A DNA stretch of 64,000 bases from Magicicada septendecula (GCA_034769895.1 CM068374.1:356486302-356550301); one strand, 5' to 3'; shown: positions 32,040-44,310, numbered from the stretch's first letter. Notes: generated by a model from the sequence alone, not told the origin. Made by a program: numbers and translations.

Positions 32040-33540
32040 TAACTCTTCACATTTTTGTATATTTTAAATAAATTAGCTCAAAAACTGAGTCGGCAAAAAT
32101 AAAAACATAATAAAACCATCGCACACTCGATTTAATGTGTATTAAAATATAAACTGTCCTTACGCAAGATGTTCTTGGTCCATAACAATAATTACTTTTG
32201 TACATGCAGTCCCGTTAACGTACATGCTGTAGATGCCATTTAAATTTAATAATATCCTTGTTATACAAAAAAAATTTCATATCAAATTTTAATATTTTTC
32301 AGTCGTGAGGCATAAAAAGTAACCTGCGAGAAACTTTTTCACAATTCAAGATAGACTAATACATTAAACGAGTGAATTGTATAGAAATATTCAAATTTAA
32401 TTTTTATTTAACTCCCAATTTTCTGTCTATTGGTTTCCAAATTATTGAGCCAATCGTACAAATATACTTCAGCGGTCGCAGTATCCGATTGTTCATAACG
32501 ACATGAGGTGGCGACTTCGAATACGAAGTACGGTGCATCTGAAAACCAAGAATTTAGCTTGGAGCCAAAGAAATAAACCCATACAATTTTACATAGCAAT
32601 TGAAGTAAATAACCAGTATAATTTAGACGTTTATTTGAAACCTAACGGACTGTAGTTTTTGAAACTTCTGACTCTCGAGCACGTATCTGACTTCTTATAA
32701 TTCCGAATGAAACTGTTTCTAATGTTTTCGAACGATTCGTTGCTAACGGATATCTTAGTGCAAAGCTTTCTGTCACATATGTTTCCTCTCTCGTCAGACT
32801 GTTTGTACCTGTGATACGCTATCTTTGGGTAAAAACACAGTGAGGCGAACGAACACGAGCAAAATGATCGGTTCTGTTCGGTGCAGCCGCAACCCACACT
32901 AGATCGAACCGGCTTTTTGTTCGGGCCTACTTATGCCACTGCCAGAAGTGCTTCCAGTGTTTTCGATTAACTCTCTTATTTAAATGATAATTAATTACAT
33001 TAGGATTTTTTCTAATTACCTATGTTTTAAAATGTTTTCCGATGAGGAAGAAATAGACGAATGTATACCGATATTGTGGTAGTGGTTATTGTTAAATTCA
33101 TAAAAGTCATGTAAATTTTGGGTTCACCCTTACAGTACTAGAAGAAACAATAGTATTGTAGATTTTTTACAAGAACTCCGAAAGTACGAAGATAATTCAA
33201 ATAATTATCAATAATAATAATAATAATATAATTTCAACATACTAAATTATTGTAGTCTAAAAATAAAGTACTCCTAGGCTATATATATGGATATAATTGA
33301 ATTTTATTATATGTATTTAATTTAAAATAGATTAAGCAAATTGTAATAATTGTAAAATTGTTGTAAAGCTCAAAGAAAATTGTAGTACTAAAAAGTAAAA
33401 ACAAAAGTTATTGCAATGATTTTGTAAACAGTATAAATGTAAACAAAAATAAATTATATGTTTCAAAACAGAAGAAATAATAAAAGTGAAAATAATGGCT
33501 AAAAATTAGAATCGCTAAAAATGCAAAAAATAAAACTTTA
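32040..33540. other. AT-rich unassigned sequence
   Basis: The minus-strand frames at 32408-32599 and 32631-32897 show no known motif. 33200-33520 is A/T-rich low complexity. Confidence 0.3.
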
Positions 33541-33952
33541 CTTTAATGTTGTAAAATGTTCGGATCGAACAAAGGGCAAGCGAACAGTACCAGACGTGTT
33601 GGGTTGTGTTCTGTTTGGTTAGTGTGTGTTGCTTCTTACCCTCACCACGCATTTCTCGGCCCTTCGGCTGGTTGCGAACGTCCCAAAACGTTTCGCAACT
33701 GTTTTGTTCGTCACAGTGTAGGTGTCAGCGGAGTACTGACTGGAAAGCTAGATAAAGGGCGAATCTCTTCTTCCTACCAAGGAATTCAGGCTACAGTTTA
33801 TCACTTTGTCTTCTTCTCCTTCTTGTGCTTTCAAGCATTAGTCCGGCGGCCTGTTCCCCCCCCCCCCCAGGCCAAGGCGGAACTCACGTTTTACCACTGG
33901 CAGAGAGAAATCAGCAATATAGTAACTTCTTGAAGAGGCGAGCCGCACGGCG

Positions 33953-34012
<60 letters not shown>

Positions 34013-35059
34013 CGCGCGCACGTGTGCGTGTATACTTAAATGTGGCTTTGTTACTTACGTAGCCAGGCATGCCAGACAAGACAGCTCTATTAACCCAAGG
34101 AATAGGGGTTGGCAGAGAGACCGAGCCGTGACGTTGACTCGATCCCACGACCACAGGACAGGCATTGAAATTGTCAGGGCCCTTTTATGCCTTTTTTCAA
34201 ACTCAGAAACGTATCGTGGTGTCGTTGGAAACGCATCAGATAAAAAGCCTGACGAGTTGTCTAGATACATGGTCTGTAATGGTTCCGTTTACGTACTCGC
34301 ACGAGTTTTGTATCGTATGACTTTCAGACATCAGTGCTACCAACCTTCCTGCCTAACGTCGCGAGGCAGGAAGCTAAGGTCGCCTTCCTGCCTAAGGTCG
34401 CGAGCTGTACCAAGCTATCAGTGGTATTCACGTGGTAGTGTGATTTTCTTAATTTGTATTGTAAATATGGAAGGCATTGATACTGAAAGGCTCATTGACG
34501 AAATCTAAAACAGGAGAGCACTATGGGATCCCGCTTCCGAAGATTATAAAAACGAACCGATAAGCGCCATACAACACACACACGGATTCATTTTCAGTAC
34601 TGATGAAGGCAGCGCTGAAACAGTTTGTTCACGCCCACTTCCGATATTTTTCACGCGCGATAGAAACAGAAGTCAAATCGGATGCAAAACTTATCGTACG
34701 ATATAAATCGGATGCATAAAAGGGGTCTAAGTTTCGAACGTTAATTAGCACTCTGCCGGTCCGCGCGACTTTTAGTTTTGTAAAATAAAAGTATTTAGTA
34801 ACCAAAATGAATTTTGTCTAATTTCAACTAAAATAAATAACGTTTAAGACAACTTAATCAACTGAAATCGTCACGTCTTTCTTGAGATTAATCAGCGTGA
34901 GTTTTGGACGTACACTTGTTTCACTAGTAGTGGGACGTCTCGCATACTGCTGCTCGAAGCTTGCGTCCAGCCTATTTCCTTGCTTATTGTTTATAGGTCA
35001 ATTGCTTTCTCTGTCTTAGACGCGACTTTGTTTACACTGCAATTTAAAGCTGTACTATT
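33541..35059. other. Unassigned region with (GA)n tract
   Basis: 33954-34008 is a GA microsatellite, and a C12 tract precedes it at about 33857-33869. The 227-codon frame 33825-34508 crosses the repeat and has no domain, so it is probably fortuitous. CTTCCTGCCTAA-type sequence is tandemly repeated at 34347-34395. Confidence 0.35.
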
Positions 35060-35820
35060 CAGATAGTACTTCGTTTTTAATATTCTTACGGACCACTGGT
35101 TGGAAATAAACCATTTTATCATCATCGTCTACAAGCATTAAACCAAGGACGGTTTGTTCCGGTCTCAAATAGGCAAAGTCGAGGGCTGGCCACTCCAGCG
35201 CTTCCTCGGACGTCCCACACCTCTCCGCCCCTCGGCTTATAGTTCCATAGTTGTTTGGGGATGCGGTAGTCATGCATTCGGCAAAGATGTTCCCACCAAT
35301 TCAGCCGATACTGGGCAATCCTGTCGAGTATACTCAGTTCATAATATTCAGTTCCTGCCGTATATCTGTGTTTCTTCTATGATGATCATGGTGACTATAA
35401 CGTGGCTGAGAAATCTCATTTCAGCAGCTTGGATACGATTGGCCTGGCCGTTCGTTAAAGTCCAATTCTCAGACCCATAAAGAAGTGTGGGAAGGGCCAT
35501 CACCTTGTAGAATTTCAGGCGAATTTTAAGAGTTCGCCTGATGGTCCCGCACATAAAGTTGAAGTTATATGCAACTTATTCACAACGTCGTTGCGTATAC
35601 TATAAGACACACTGTAGCCCAGGTATTCAAAACTGCTAACTTGTTCCAGAACAGTACCATCTACAACAGTTTTTGCCCGTACGGGATCAGTTCCACGAAA
35701 AGCCATCACCTTGGTCGTAAGTGTGCATATTTGTAATTCAGAGTCTTTGTAGATTCGATTTAACAAATGTATACCCATCTGCAACCTGTTTTCCGGGTCC
35801 GATATACTATCGATAACCAG
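35060..35820 (-). pseudogene. LINE reverse transcriptase C-terminal fragment
   Basis: The minus strand reads SDPENRLQMGIHLLNRIY (from about 35815), KVMAFRGTDPVRAKTVVDG, FEYLGYSVSYS, then MCGTIRRTLK, KFYKVMALPTLLYGSENWTL and IQAAEMRFLSHV, ending at PNNYGTISRG with a GATGATGA tail near 35120. It is the same protein family as 7356-8247 and very close to 58962-59532. Several frameshifts, so it is dead. No matching duplication was found for this copy. Confidence 0.8.
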
Positions 35821-36276
35821 TTTACACCATCGATATTGGCTTGCTGATGGATTCTTTTACACACGAGTGACAGATTCGCAGTTTCCACATCACAAAACGC
35901 GTTACACTTTCCTTTGGAAGGCAATTTTAAGGCATTCCGGTACAGCGTTGTATATTTATTGTGTTACCATGGTAGCCGCTTGAAACCACAAATAATTTAG
36001 TGCTCTCTTCACATACAAGGAGATTATGTATTTAATTCGTGTGGAATGTTTCTCGTTTAAACTGTAACGTGAGTTTACGCACTAAGCGTATTATATTCTT
36101 CTTGTGTGAATGTATATGAAATGTCAAAAGTGACTTAGTTCTGTTGTTGATTATTAAACATTTTTCCCTTAAAAAAATATTAAAATATGTACACTCGAAA
36201 TGTACATATTTCTGTAAAGGTTATTTTTAGCGAACGTTCAGTTATTCGGTTAGTATTTGTGTAACAGAAGCATAAA
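35821..36276. other. Unassigned sequence
   Basis: No ORF or repeat partner is recognised. Confidence 0.3.
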
Positions 36277-36919
36277 AATCGGTATGGAGAACCATACATG
36301 ACTTCCATGTTCTAAGATTTATATTTAAAGTCAATTTCGAAATGAAATATTTCCATAGAAACTACTTCTTTCTTCAGCCTTAACCACAGTACTGTGGTCA
36401 CTAACGTATACCACCTTACTTTAGTGCACTAGATTTTCACTGCTGATGGCAGTAGTCGATATGTCACTGCCGAAATGTCTGGTTTTGCAGAAAACATTAG
36501 ACCACGGCCAAATAGCCCTGGAAGGAGTTTTAACAACAAACTACTTCTTTGTTGCCGATAACGTAGTACACATATAAAAAATTATTCCATCCCCCTTGTA
36601 TAGTTATGTCATTTATAGATATGTCATGTACCTTTCTACAGTGGATTATTATGACCTTCTTTTCAGGATATTTTATTTATCAAAATTGAGTACTTTACTC
36701 TTGTTAAAGCATAAAACGTTGCAGGTAAACTACCCTTCCCTTAACCGATCTTCACCAAAATCAATAGGCCTTGAGTCCTCTACACCTCAGGCACATATGC
36801 AAAAAATTATTTGATTCTGTTTGAATTTGCGGCAGTTATCGTTCCCCATAGAAAAAATTCTACACACACACACACACACACACACATTTCGGAAAATGAC
36901 TTCTTCATGTTTTGAGGGT
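36277..36919 (-). repeat. Family A copy 9 (reverse), 5' truncated, with module B
   Basis: Begins with the complement of the 3' hairpin. Module B is at 36372-36539 between ACTACTTCTTT duplications (36361-36371, 36540-36550). A (CA)n tract is at about 36862-36885. The match ends abruptly at 36919, before the family head. Confidence 0.85.
36443..36478 (+). other. Hammerhead-like stem-loop in module B, copy 9
   Basis: CTGATG, then the perfect 5-bp stem GCAGT/ACTGC around an 11-base loop, then CGAAATGTC. Here the T and A between CTGATG and the stem are missing compared with the 9581-9614 copy. Confidence 0.45.
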
Positions 36920-37873
36920 ATCGATACCATTAAGTTTTTTAATGGTATTAGCAAAATCAAAAAAAGTATTTTAATGATACTTGTAAACATTCAAAAACGT
37001 TAACATCATTGCTCACAAAATGATTTCGCGTAACACATTGAGACAAAAGCTTCCCACTGTGGCCTTCACAATAAGACTTTCACAATGAACGGATTCGAGT
37101 TTTGCATCGCCAGGAGCAATATATCTCGTTTTAGCGTTGCCAGTGTTTTCTGAAGGTCCACCCTCGTTCTTAGGTTTTTTAGAATTTCCGAGAACACTAT
37201 TTTTTATGTTCAGATTTCAGCTTTCAAAATCCAGACTTCTGTGTTTGTATTCTTACACTTCGGTCTATTCACTTTGGGCTCACAAACCACACCAGTCTTC
37301 TTCTATAGCTAAAGCCATATTAGCAGTTCGCGATGTCATAGTTTTAACGCATTCATTCTTTGCTGGAGGTAACTGCAAGACAATATTACAGAGTCATTCT
37401 AGTGACAGTGTTAGACTGGGACTTTCTGTGCCTTAAATGTAGTGTAACAAGTTTAAATACAAAGGTATGTTGGCTTTAGCAACCACAAAATCAAAGTATG
37501 GCGGTTTTGGGAACCCAAAACACGTGTTTAACCGCAGTGTAGGAACACACAACAAGACAATTACGTATTTCGAGTCGTTATAGACCTATTGCCTAGAATA
37601 ACTTTATACTGATTCACTGGGTATGGCAAACCAGTATTCGGAAGCTGTCTGAAGTTTAAACAAATTTATGGAAAAAAACTATATGTAGATATAGAAAAAA
37701 ACTATAGTAAATACGAATACCATTGTTTTCACAGAATCATGTGGTCGGTAAGAGTGCGGCTTGGCAGCATCAGTCGAGTGAGAATCGTACGTTTAAGGGA
37801 CCCTGTGTCGGTTTTGGTGCGCTTCCTCTACTAAACAAATGCAATGCTGTGTACTAGCCAGGATAAAACGGTT
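36920..37873. other. Unassigned sequence
   Basis: ATACCATTAAGTTTTTTAAT at 36923-36942 continues into a short hairpin. The plus-strand frame 37137-37436 has no known motif. Confidence 0.3.
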
Positions 37874-38027
37874 AGTCTATTACGTGAGGCGTGAAAAAGG
37901 GCCTATCTGCTGATTTTGAATCAGTGTTTCAGTGTCCATGTAATTTTTTGATTCCTTTTGCTATCGCTTCCTAAAAGGTTCTAGAACAAAGTTAAGGAAA
38001 CATTTTGGCCCGCTCTCACCCCTAAAG

Positions 38028-38385
38028 GGTTGAAAATGTGAAACGACGCGAGGATGCATTTTGAAGCCCTTAAATTAGGTACTTATAGGTTTTGGGTGGT
38101 GATGATTATGATTCTGGCGTACAAAATTATATTAGACGCAAATGGTAGTTTTAAAGGGTTGAAGCAGACTATAATCAGGGGGTGTAAGTATTAAACTTCG
38201 CGAGGATACCGGCGTGAGTACCTAAAGTTTTTTCGGGGTGCTGATTACGATTTTGACCTCAAGGAATACATCCGACGCAAGGGTTGAAAACCACCCATAA
38301 AGGTTTGAAAACATGAAACAGGGCGAGGATGTACTTTGAAGTCCTGAAATTGGGTACCTACAGGTTTTTGGAGGGGGGTGTAACC
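38028..38385 (+). repeat. Degenerate tandem repeat, about 125-bp period, under three units
   Basis: Repeated landmarks are ACGCGAGGATGC / TTCGCGAGGATACC / GGGCGAGGATGTAC and TTAGGTACTTATAGGTTTTG / GAGTACCTAAAGTTTTTTC / TGGGTACCTACAGGTTTTTG. It lies just inside the left terminal inverted repeat of the 37874-40316 element. Confidence 0.6.
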
Positions 38386-39079
38386 TACATTTACTTAAAC
38401 ATCACAACATTAATAATATTTATTTAAATATTACAACCCTTGCACAATAACAAACAACTCCGACGCTCAGCTGATGCTCCAAAATCACGTGTCAGCTGTA
38501 AGAAGTGACCATCAGGTAGCGCATCAGGCCTCTTCTTGTCTCCGCTAGAGGGTCCGTGTTTTTATCGGTCATAATTCAAAATTCAGTAAATATATATATA
38601 TATATTTCATCCATGCTTATAAAATTTAATAAAAGAAAAATCGAACCATAAACATATTTTATTAAATTAAATTATCGATTGATATAATATAAAGAACCAG
38701 CAGTACAGACAGTGACAGTTTGCAACAGATATTCTTTTGTTTACAATAAACGTTAATGATGCTTAATGTTATTGTCAATTTGAAAAAAAAAATTAGTTTA
38801 GTACTGTATAAATTAATAGGCTGTCAGGACCGCACCCGAACATATAACGTACGATAACAAAATCTAACTGTTGGAGCGCGTTTAGATTTTTAGTCATAAC
38901 TCGGTCAATTTTTAAGAATCAAATTTCAAACAAAATGCATTTTGTAGGGTACTTAAAGAGCTACAACTTTTGTCGTATGTACTATAGTCGGAAAACCTAC
39001 TGTACACTAGATATTTCGCCTAGAAGTCAAAAATGTTTTACTTATGCTAAACTTTTGTTGCTACCACTAATACTCACTT

Positions 39080-39990
39080 ACACTTCCATGAGGGCTTTCA
39101 AGCCTCTCGGCTCATCTTCAGATGGAAACAACAATCTGGTTAAAAACCTTCCCCGTTTATATATCTTTCCTACACCCGGAAGCGTCAACTTAACATAGCA
39201 GGTAAACACCGTTGTTACGCTTCAACGATCACAACAAAACAAACAACCAGCCGGGTTACCACCTCTTGTCTCAGTAACCTTCCAATAACCTTGTAATTTT
39301 TCACTAAATATCATGGCGCTACTAACCTTTTTATACAATATTTCTATCTTATTTAATATATGGTAAAAAATATCTTCGTTTCCAAATTGTACCTTTGAAT
39401 TAATTAAACTGTTTAAATTCATTCTTTTTTCTTTCCTTTAGTATTTCTAACTCCTCTCTCAACTTCCTTTCTACCGGATTTTGTTCGACCTTTACAATTT
39501 CATATTCTTGTAACGGATTAACAAATTTATGATTTTCGTCTACAAAATGTCTAGCATATAGAAAAAATTCTACCACAATTAAGCATAATTTCGTGTACCA
39601 TGTGTTACCATGTGTAAGCATAATTTCGTGGAACCGAAGCTGTACACACAGGATGAAAATGGAATTGCATTTGGAAATATAACATTCGGTAGAGTAAGAA
39701 ATGACTAGCACACCGGTTAACGTTGAGTTAAAAAAGTAATAATGGTCAGAGTTATATGCGGAGAATAGTAGTGTATGATTTCAGGGAACTGGATGTTCTA
39801 GTTGCTTCCCCTCTTTTATGATCCGCCAACCTACATTCGAACTTACAGCCCGTTTCGCCTATGTACAGTATAACTTACTACAGTCCTTACATTTAAGTTT
39901 ATATACCCCACTTTTTTGTAAAATCGGAATTTCTTCTGTATTACTATTCTTAATTTTATCAAACACTGTCATACATCACAGCGTCGTTTG
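39080..39990 (-). pseudogene. Decayed Penelope-like element, same family as PLE-2 (PLE-3)
   Basis: The terminal piece 39080-39270 matches the PLE-2 arm (CTTTCAAGCCTCTCGGCTCATC, CCCGGAAGCGTCAACTT). Minus-strand coding follows: KVQFGNEDIFYHILNK, HKFVNPLQEYEIVKVEQNP, and SGVYKLKCKDCSKLY at about 39900-39945 with a small disruption before GETG. An unrelated 230-base repeat (repeat G) interrupts it at 39546-39775. Only the endonuclease end of the protein remains. Confidence 0.75.
39546..39775. repeat. Repeat G, copy 1, inserted in PLE-3
   Basis: Contains AGCATAATTTCGTGGAACCG, TGGAATTGCATTTGGAA and GACTAGCACACCGGTTAACG, shared with 41236-41410. The AAGCATAATTTCGTG segment occurs twice at its left end. 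It splits the Penelope-like coding region. Confidence 0.7.
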
Positions 39991-40316
39991 TTAGTTATTT
40001 GCAGATTAATTTTAAAAAACGCGTTTTTTGGCAAAACTTTGAATCCTTTGTAACTCGCAAACAATGCATTTTTTCGAAAATGTGTATACTACCTTTTTTG
40101 CTTAGAATTTGATTCTCTATCGGTTCCCGTGGTTAATTAAATTTTGTTTTTTAACCCCCGAAAAAGGGGTGAAAACAACCCTTAAATTCAAGAGCGGGCC
40201 TAAAGGTTTCCTTAACTTTATTCTATAACCTTTTATGAAGACTTTGCAAAACAAAAATCAGAAGGATCCATGGACCCTGACTCAAAATCGGCAGAAAATT
40301 CCTCACGTAATAGACT

Positions 40317-41235
40317 ACGTGGTCGTTAGCAAAAAAGAAACAAACAACACAAACGACATCTGGACAGAAATCGAACAGTCAGGTGGAAAATTGTAAGTAT
40401 TCAGGCAGAGTAATATCACAATTGGTTATAGCGGGAACAACAGAAGCTGGGAAGCTACAGCTGCATTAAAAAAAAATTGTATGGATAGGGTGTTTATTTT
40501 TTTTTAGAAATTTCACAATTTTAGGAGACCTGTCCCAATATAAAAGGTGTAAACTTTTGAAAAGCTGTAGTAGTCCATGCCGAGTATTAAACTGTACGGA
40601 ATTTAACACAAATCTAATTGCAGAATTTACTTTGAAATGTTTTAACTTTAGGGGTACCATGAGCCGAAAAATGTAAGTCAAAATAATCTTGAAAAAATTG
40701 CTTATGTTATCACGTAATTCTGAGGAATTTGAGAATTTATCAAGTATAAATATGAGAATCGACGTACGGGTACCTCTTCGCGATGTTTCTCGGATAACAC
40801 TAAGAACAGTGCAAACGGTATTGTATTATTGTTGAAATATGTTGAATCTGTATTATTGGTTTTAAAACAAAATGTTCAGATACAATTGATACGGATAGAT
40901 ACGTACTGACCCTTACGGAACATTTTGATTAAGAAGTGGGCCCTGAACAAAAAATTACAATTTTCAGTAGACGTTACTAAGACAGCATTCAGAATGAAAT
41001 AGGAATGGGAGGAGAGACGATCGGACACTAGAGAATTAAAATCATAAAACATGAATACGATCAGGTAATTATAGGTATTTAAAAACAAAGGACAGAAGTT
41101 ATAAAAGATGAGAATTTTTTAGTGGATTAAATATTTTGTGAAAATTACAAGTAACGAGCAACTAAATACATTAAAAAAAAACAGTAAATGTGATGAAAAA
41201 AAACTTGAAACTAAAAAAGGTAAAATCTTTTAAAT
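40317..41235. other. AT-rich unassigned sequence
   Basis: 40500-40690 has blocks such as GAGTATTAAACTGTACGGAAT that may be a very diverged family D piece. Otherwise nothing is recognised. Confidence 0.3.
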
Positions 41236-41410
41236 AGTTTTGAAGCATAATTTCGTGGAACCGAACCTGTACACACAGGATAAAAATGGAATTGCATTTG
41301 GAAGTATAATATTCGGCAGAGTAAGAAATGACTAGCACACCGGTTAACGTTGAGTTAAAAAGAAATAATGGTCAGAGTTTTATGCGGAGTATAGTAATGT
41401 ATGAGTGAGG
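41236..41410. repeat. Repeat G, copy 2
   Basis: About 170 bases, closely matching 39600-39770, in the same orientation. A LINE-like 3' end follows at once. Confidence 0.7.
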
Positions 41411-41727
41411 GTTACAAAACGCGAAGAACAAGAGGACATTTTTGAAACGTGGTTGTGGACAAGAAATGAGAAGAGAATAACAGAAGAGAGAATATGAGAA
41501 ATGAACAAGTATTAACGAGAATAAATGACAAGAGAAAATCGGTTCGAGCTGCTAGATAGAGGAAAGTAAATTGGATTGGCCGCATCTTGATAAAGGCCTC
41601 TTTACAGAAATTAATATTTGAACTGAAAATTATAAGGAAAAGAGGAAGAATAGGGAAAAGATTAGGCGTGACGACGTATTTTACTGTCGTTGGGTCGAAA
41701 TTACAGAGGGTAAAGCCTTAGCGCAGC

Positions 41728-41769
<42 letters not shown>

Positions 41770-41775
41770 ATGATG
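41411..41775 (+). pseudogene. LINE ORF2 C-terminal fragment with trinucleotide tail
   Basis: Frames read TRNEKRITEERI, DKRKSVRAA, then NWIGRILI and KRGRIGKRLGV, the ORF2 C-terminus of a LINE family. It ends in (CTG)7 followed by (ATG)8 at 41729-41775, a simple-repeat tail as LINEs often have. Several stops and shifts. Confidence 0.55.
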
Positions 41776-42339
41776 CCGACGACAATGAGAAAGGAAAACA
41801 TACAAAGGATGGGTTTGGCTGAGAGTTTCGTAAGTGCGAACGTAAGCGCAGCCAAGCGTCTTGATAAACTCGGTCGGTTTGCCAGCAACAAACAAGCCGT
41901 TTAACATAACAATTAACGGCTGCCGCGAGTAAACCACGGTAATTACAAATTAAGTTGTAGAACGTGAGATGTCTGGCTGGCTTTGTGAGGAACACATTGC
42001 GTTTGTTTGGACTATCCGTCGCCGTGCTAAATTTGTTGTGGTTCCATCTCTGTGCACAGTGTTTACTAATTTGTAGCGTCTGAAAGCAGCACATACACTA
42101 TATATATATATATCTCGCAAACAGATCGAAATGTACAAGTAGTTTTTGTTTACTTGAAAATGATGTCTTTATCCATCTTTACTTACATTCAAATACGCAA
42201 TTCATAATCTAATACTTTATAACAAATTTTCTTCTGGGAAAATTCCCTTTTGGCTTGCGCTAGGCTGCTTTAGACGTCCTTTCTGGTCCATTCGTGCCTT
42301 GTGATACTGCATGTCTAGTGAATTCATTCACTTCTTCTA
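41776..42339. other. Unassigned sequence
   Basis: No gene is recognised. An AT dinucleotide tract is at 42099-42111. Confidence 0.3.
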
Positions 42340-42625
42340 CCTTACCCTACCCTTCCCTGATCCCCTCAAAACAGGGGGGGGGGAGATAAAAATGTGAGGA
42401 TGTCAAAATCATGAAAAAATCGCAAAAGCCCATGCTGGGTGTCAAATTAAAGGGTACCAAATCAAGAATATCAAATTAATTAATATCCAAGTATAGTGTT
42501 ACGTTTTGAAAATTTCAAAATTTTGGGACCCTAGGGCCAAAAAAGAGATTAAAATTCGAAGAAAACTGAAAATTCACCAGGGTGTCAGACTACAATGGAG
42601 TTGTCTTGACTGTACGGAGTACGTT
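42340..42625 (+). repeat. Family D copy
   Basis: Blocks GGTGTCAAATTAAAGGG, TTTGGGACCCTAGGGCC and GGGTGTCAGACTACAATGG match the family D order seen at 5095-5350 plus 6590-6700. A G9 tract is near 42375. Confidence 0.65.
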
Positions 42626-42744
42626 TAGTTCTTATAGCTATTGATGACTCTTTTTTAATTTTTAAGCAAAGTTCCTATTATACGTATTATTGCATACAAT
42701 TTAGTAATTTTTCTAAACCTTCCTTCTTTCTGGGGAAGATAAAT

Positions 42745-43760
42745 ATTAATATTTTTATTCCTCTTGTTATTTGAATTAGCAATCTCTGTAATTCCAACTT
42801 TTTCGCGCTTACTTGCTGAATCTTTTACTTGCTTATTTGTCGAGACCTTTCACTGTATCCACCATTATCAAGTCCTAAACCACGAGACCGTTGGGACTTC
42901 TAACGTTTCTGACTTTCTATCCACCATTATCAAGTCCTAAACCACAAAACCACGAGACCGTTGGGACTTCTAACGTTTCTGATTTTCTATCCACCATTAT
43001 CAATTCCTAAACCACAACGGTCTCGTGGTTTAGGACTTGATAATGGTGGAGATATTCATATTTGTATAACTGACTGGCTGAGAAACTGGTAGGTTTCTGC
43101 ACATTAAAGAATTTGCCAGATGGGATATGTGAATTTTCCGATCCAACCCCCAACCAGGAGGACCAGGAACTTTGATTTCGGGGTACTCTTCACCTAGAGA
43201 GTTGCTTTCACCTCAGCTGACGAGCTCTCTCTGCCCGGTCGCAGTAGGCTAACTAAATCAGCTCATGTGTGCAGTCGTTGGCCTACTATAGGCTCCTCCG
43301 CCTCCACACTAGATTAGATGCACATCCTGCTGCCGATGTGCATCATCCTGCCAGGCCAGGGCCCAGGATACCCCCAGACAACCCTGACAGAATCCCCATC
43401 TCGTTTGCTTACCGATCCACTCCGCCGAAGGGATTGGTACCACAACCTTGGAGTGGATTGCTCGGCGTAACAGCAGAGAGTGGAGTATAGGTGAAAGAGT
43501 GGAGTTGGGGTGCAGAGGCTGGTGCATTTCTCTTCTATGAAAGCATATGTTGGCGTCACACCCCCTTTTGGACCGCACTTGACCGGGACAACTGGCGGAG
43601 GCTGTTAAACGAGGCCTTGACTCAGTAATTAATGGGTTGTCGCGCCGCTGTAATTAAAATAATGAATGAATGGTGGATACACTGAAAGGCCTCGACCAGA
43701 GCACGACAGGTAGCAATTCAGCGAGCAAGCACGACAAAGTTGGAATTAATATTTTTATTC
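42745..43760. mobile_element. Composite terminal-inverted-repeat element holding a LINE fragment
   Basis: 42790-42872 is the reverse complement of about 43667-43746 (CCAACTTTTTCGCGCTTAC and partner, TGTATCCACCAT and partner). ATTAATATTTTTATTC flanks both sides (42745-42760, 43745-43760), although this overlaps the inverted repeat by three bases on the right. Inside the left arm a 78-base unit (CCACCATTATCAAGTCCTAA ...) is tandemly repeated, then inverted at 43018-43050. A LINE 3' end fills the centre. Confidence 0.6.
43140..43665 (+). pseudogene. LINE 3' end
   Basis: The plus strand ends with FYESICWRHTPFWTALDR and DNWRRLLNEALTQ, a stop at about 43626-43628, a short 3' UTR and an AATGAATGAATG tail. 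The upstream segment 43145-43325 is closely repeated at 50755-50945 (GGAACTTTGATTTCGGGG, CACCTCANCTGACGAGCTC, GGCCTACTATAGGCTCCTCC). The reverse transcriptase itself is absent. Clade not assigned. Confidence 0.6.
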
Positions 43761-44111
43761 TTGCCTGCTTGTAAGCGGGATGCAATTACCGCTGTCTCTA
43801 ATCTGAGAGTGTAAACAGTCCGTATTCTTAAGTTGGAAACGTAAAACTTGCTGGTATGTTTAGACGACAACGTCGACCTAAACACAGATTCAGACTATTT
43901 ACTGAACGGTTGTTTAGACTGTTAGTAAAAATGTTTTGCAGCAGCCTGTGTGTGGGCGAACGTCTCAACCAAACTGATCGCGGTATGGTTCTTAACGTTA
44001 GCAGAGAAACATAACGCGGAGCCTCCTAACCGTGCGTCATTTCTCTAATTCCCTAATACTTACGTGACAGCATAGACTTTAACAATTTCTCTAACGTTTC
44101 CGACTTACATT
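43761..44111. other. Unassigned sequence
   Basis: No gene or repeat partner is recognised. Confidence 0.3.
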
Positions 44112-44310
44112 TTTACTTCCATGTTCCGTAAGGAAATGGAAGTATGGTGATCGCGAAAAATACTTGTTCGAGATAATGGCTGATTCTGGTTGTACTACTC
44201 TCAGAACATGAAGAAAAGTGTCTGTGTGTCGAATTTTTTCTATGGCGAACGATAACTGCCGCAAATTGAAACAGAATCAGATAATTTTTTGCATATGTGC
44301 CTGAGTTGTC
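44112..44310 (+). repeat. Family A copy 10, 5' third only
   Basis: From TTACTTCCATGTTCCGTAAGG to TGCATATGTGCCTGAGTTG, where the match ends abruptly. The breakpoint is different from that of copy 2. Confidence 0.85.

Larger units (their letters stand above)
37874..40316. mobile_element. 2.4-kb element with about 170-bp terminal inverted repeats
   Basis: AGTCTATTACGTGAGG at 37874 is mirrored exactly at 40301-40316. The similarity extends inward, though diverged, for about 165 bases: ATAAAAGGTTATAG-like and GTTAAGGAAACNTTTNGGCC segments, then CCCGCTCT and GGGTTG. Inside are a degenerate tandem repeat (38028-38385) and a nested decayed Penelope-like element (39080-39990). No transposase is recognised, so it is a non-autonomous DNA element or a long foldback of unknown superfamily. 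Confidence 0.7.

Noticed and set aside
33825-34508. 227-codon ORF with Arg-Glu repeats
   Set aside because: It crosses a (GA)n microsatellite and has no domain on either side. No codon or splice support.
34596-34622. CTGATGA followed by GCTGAAAC, a possible further hammerhead-like motif
   Set aside because: The bases between the boxes do not form a convincing stem, so it was not added to the list.
42800-43050. CRISPR-like spaced repeats
   Set aside because: Only two tandem units plus an inverted one, no regular spacers, in a eukaryotic transposon context.
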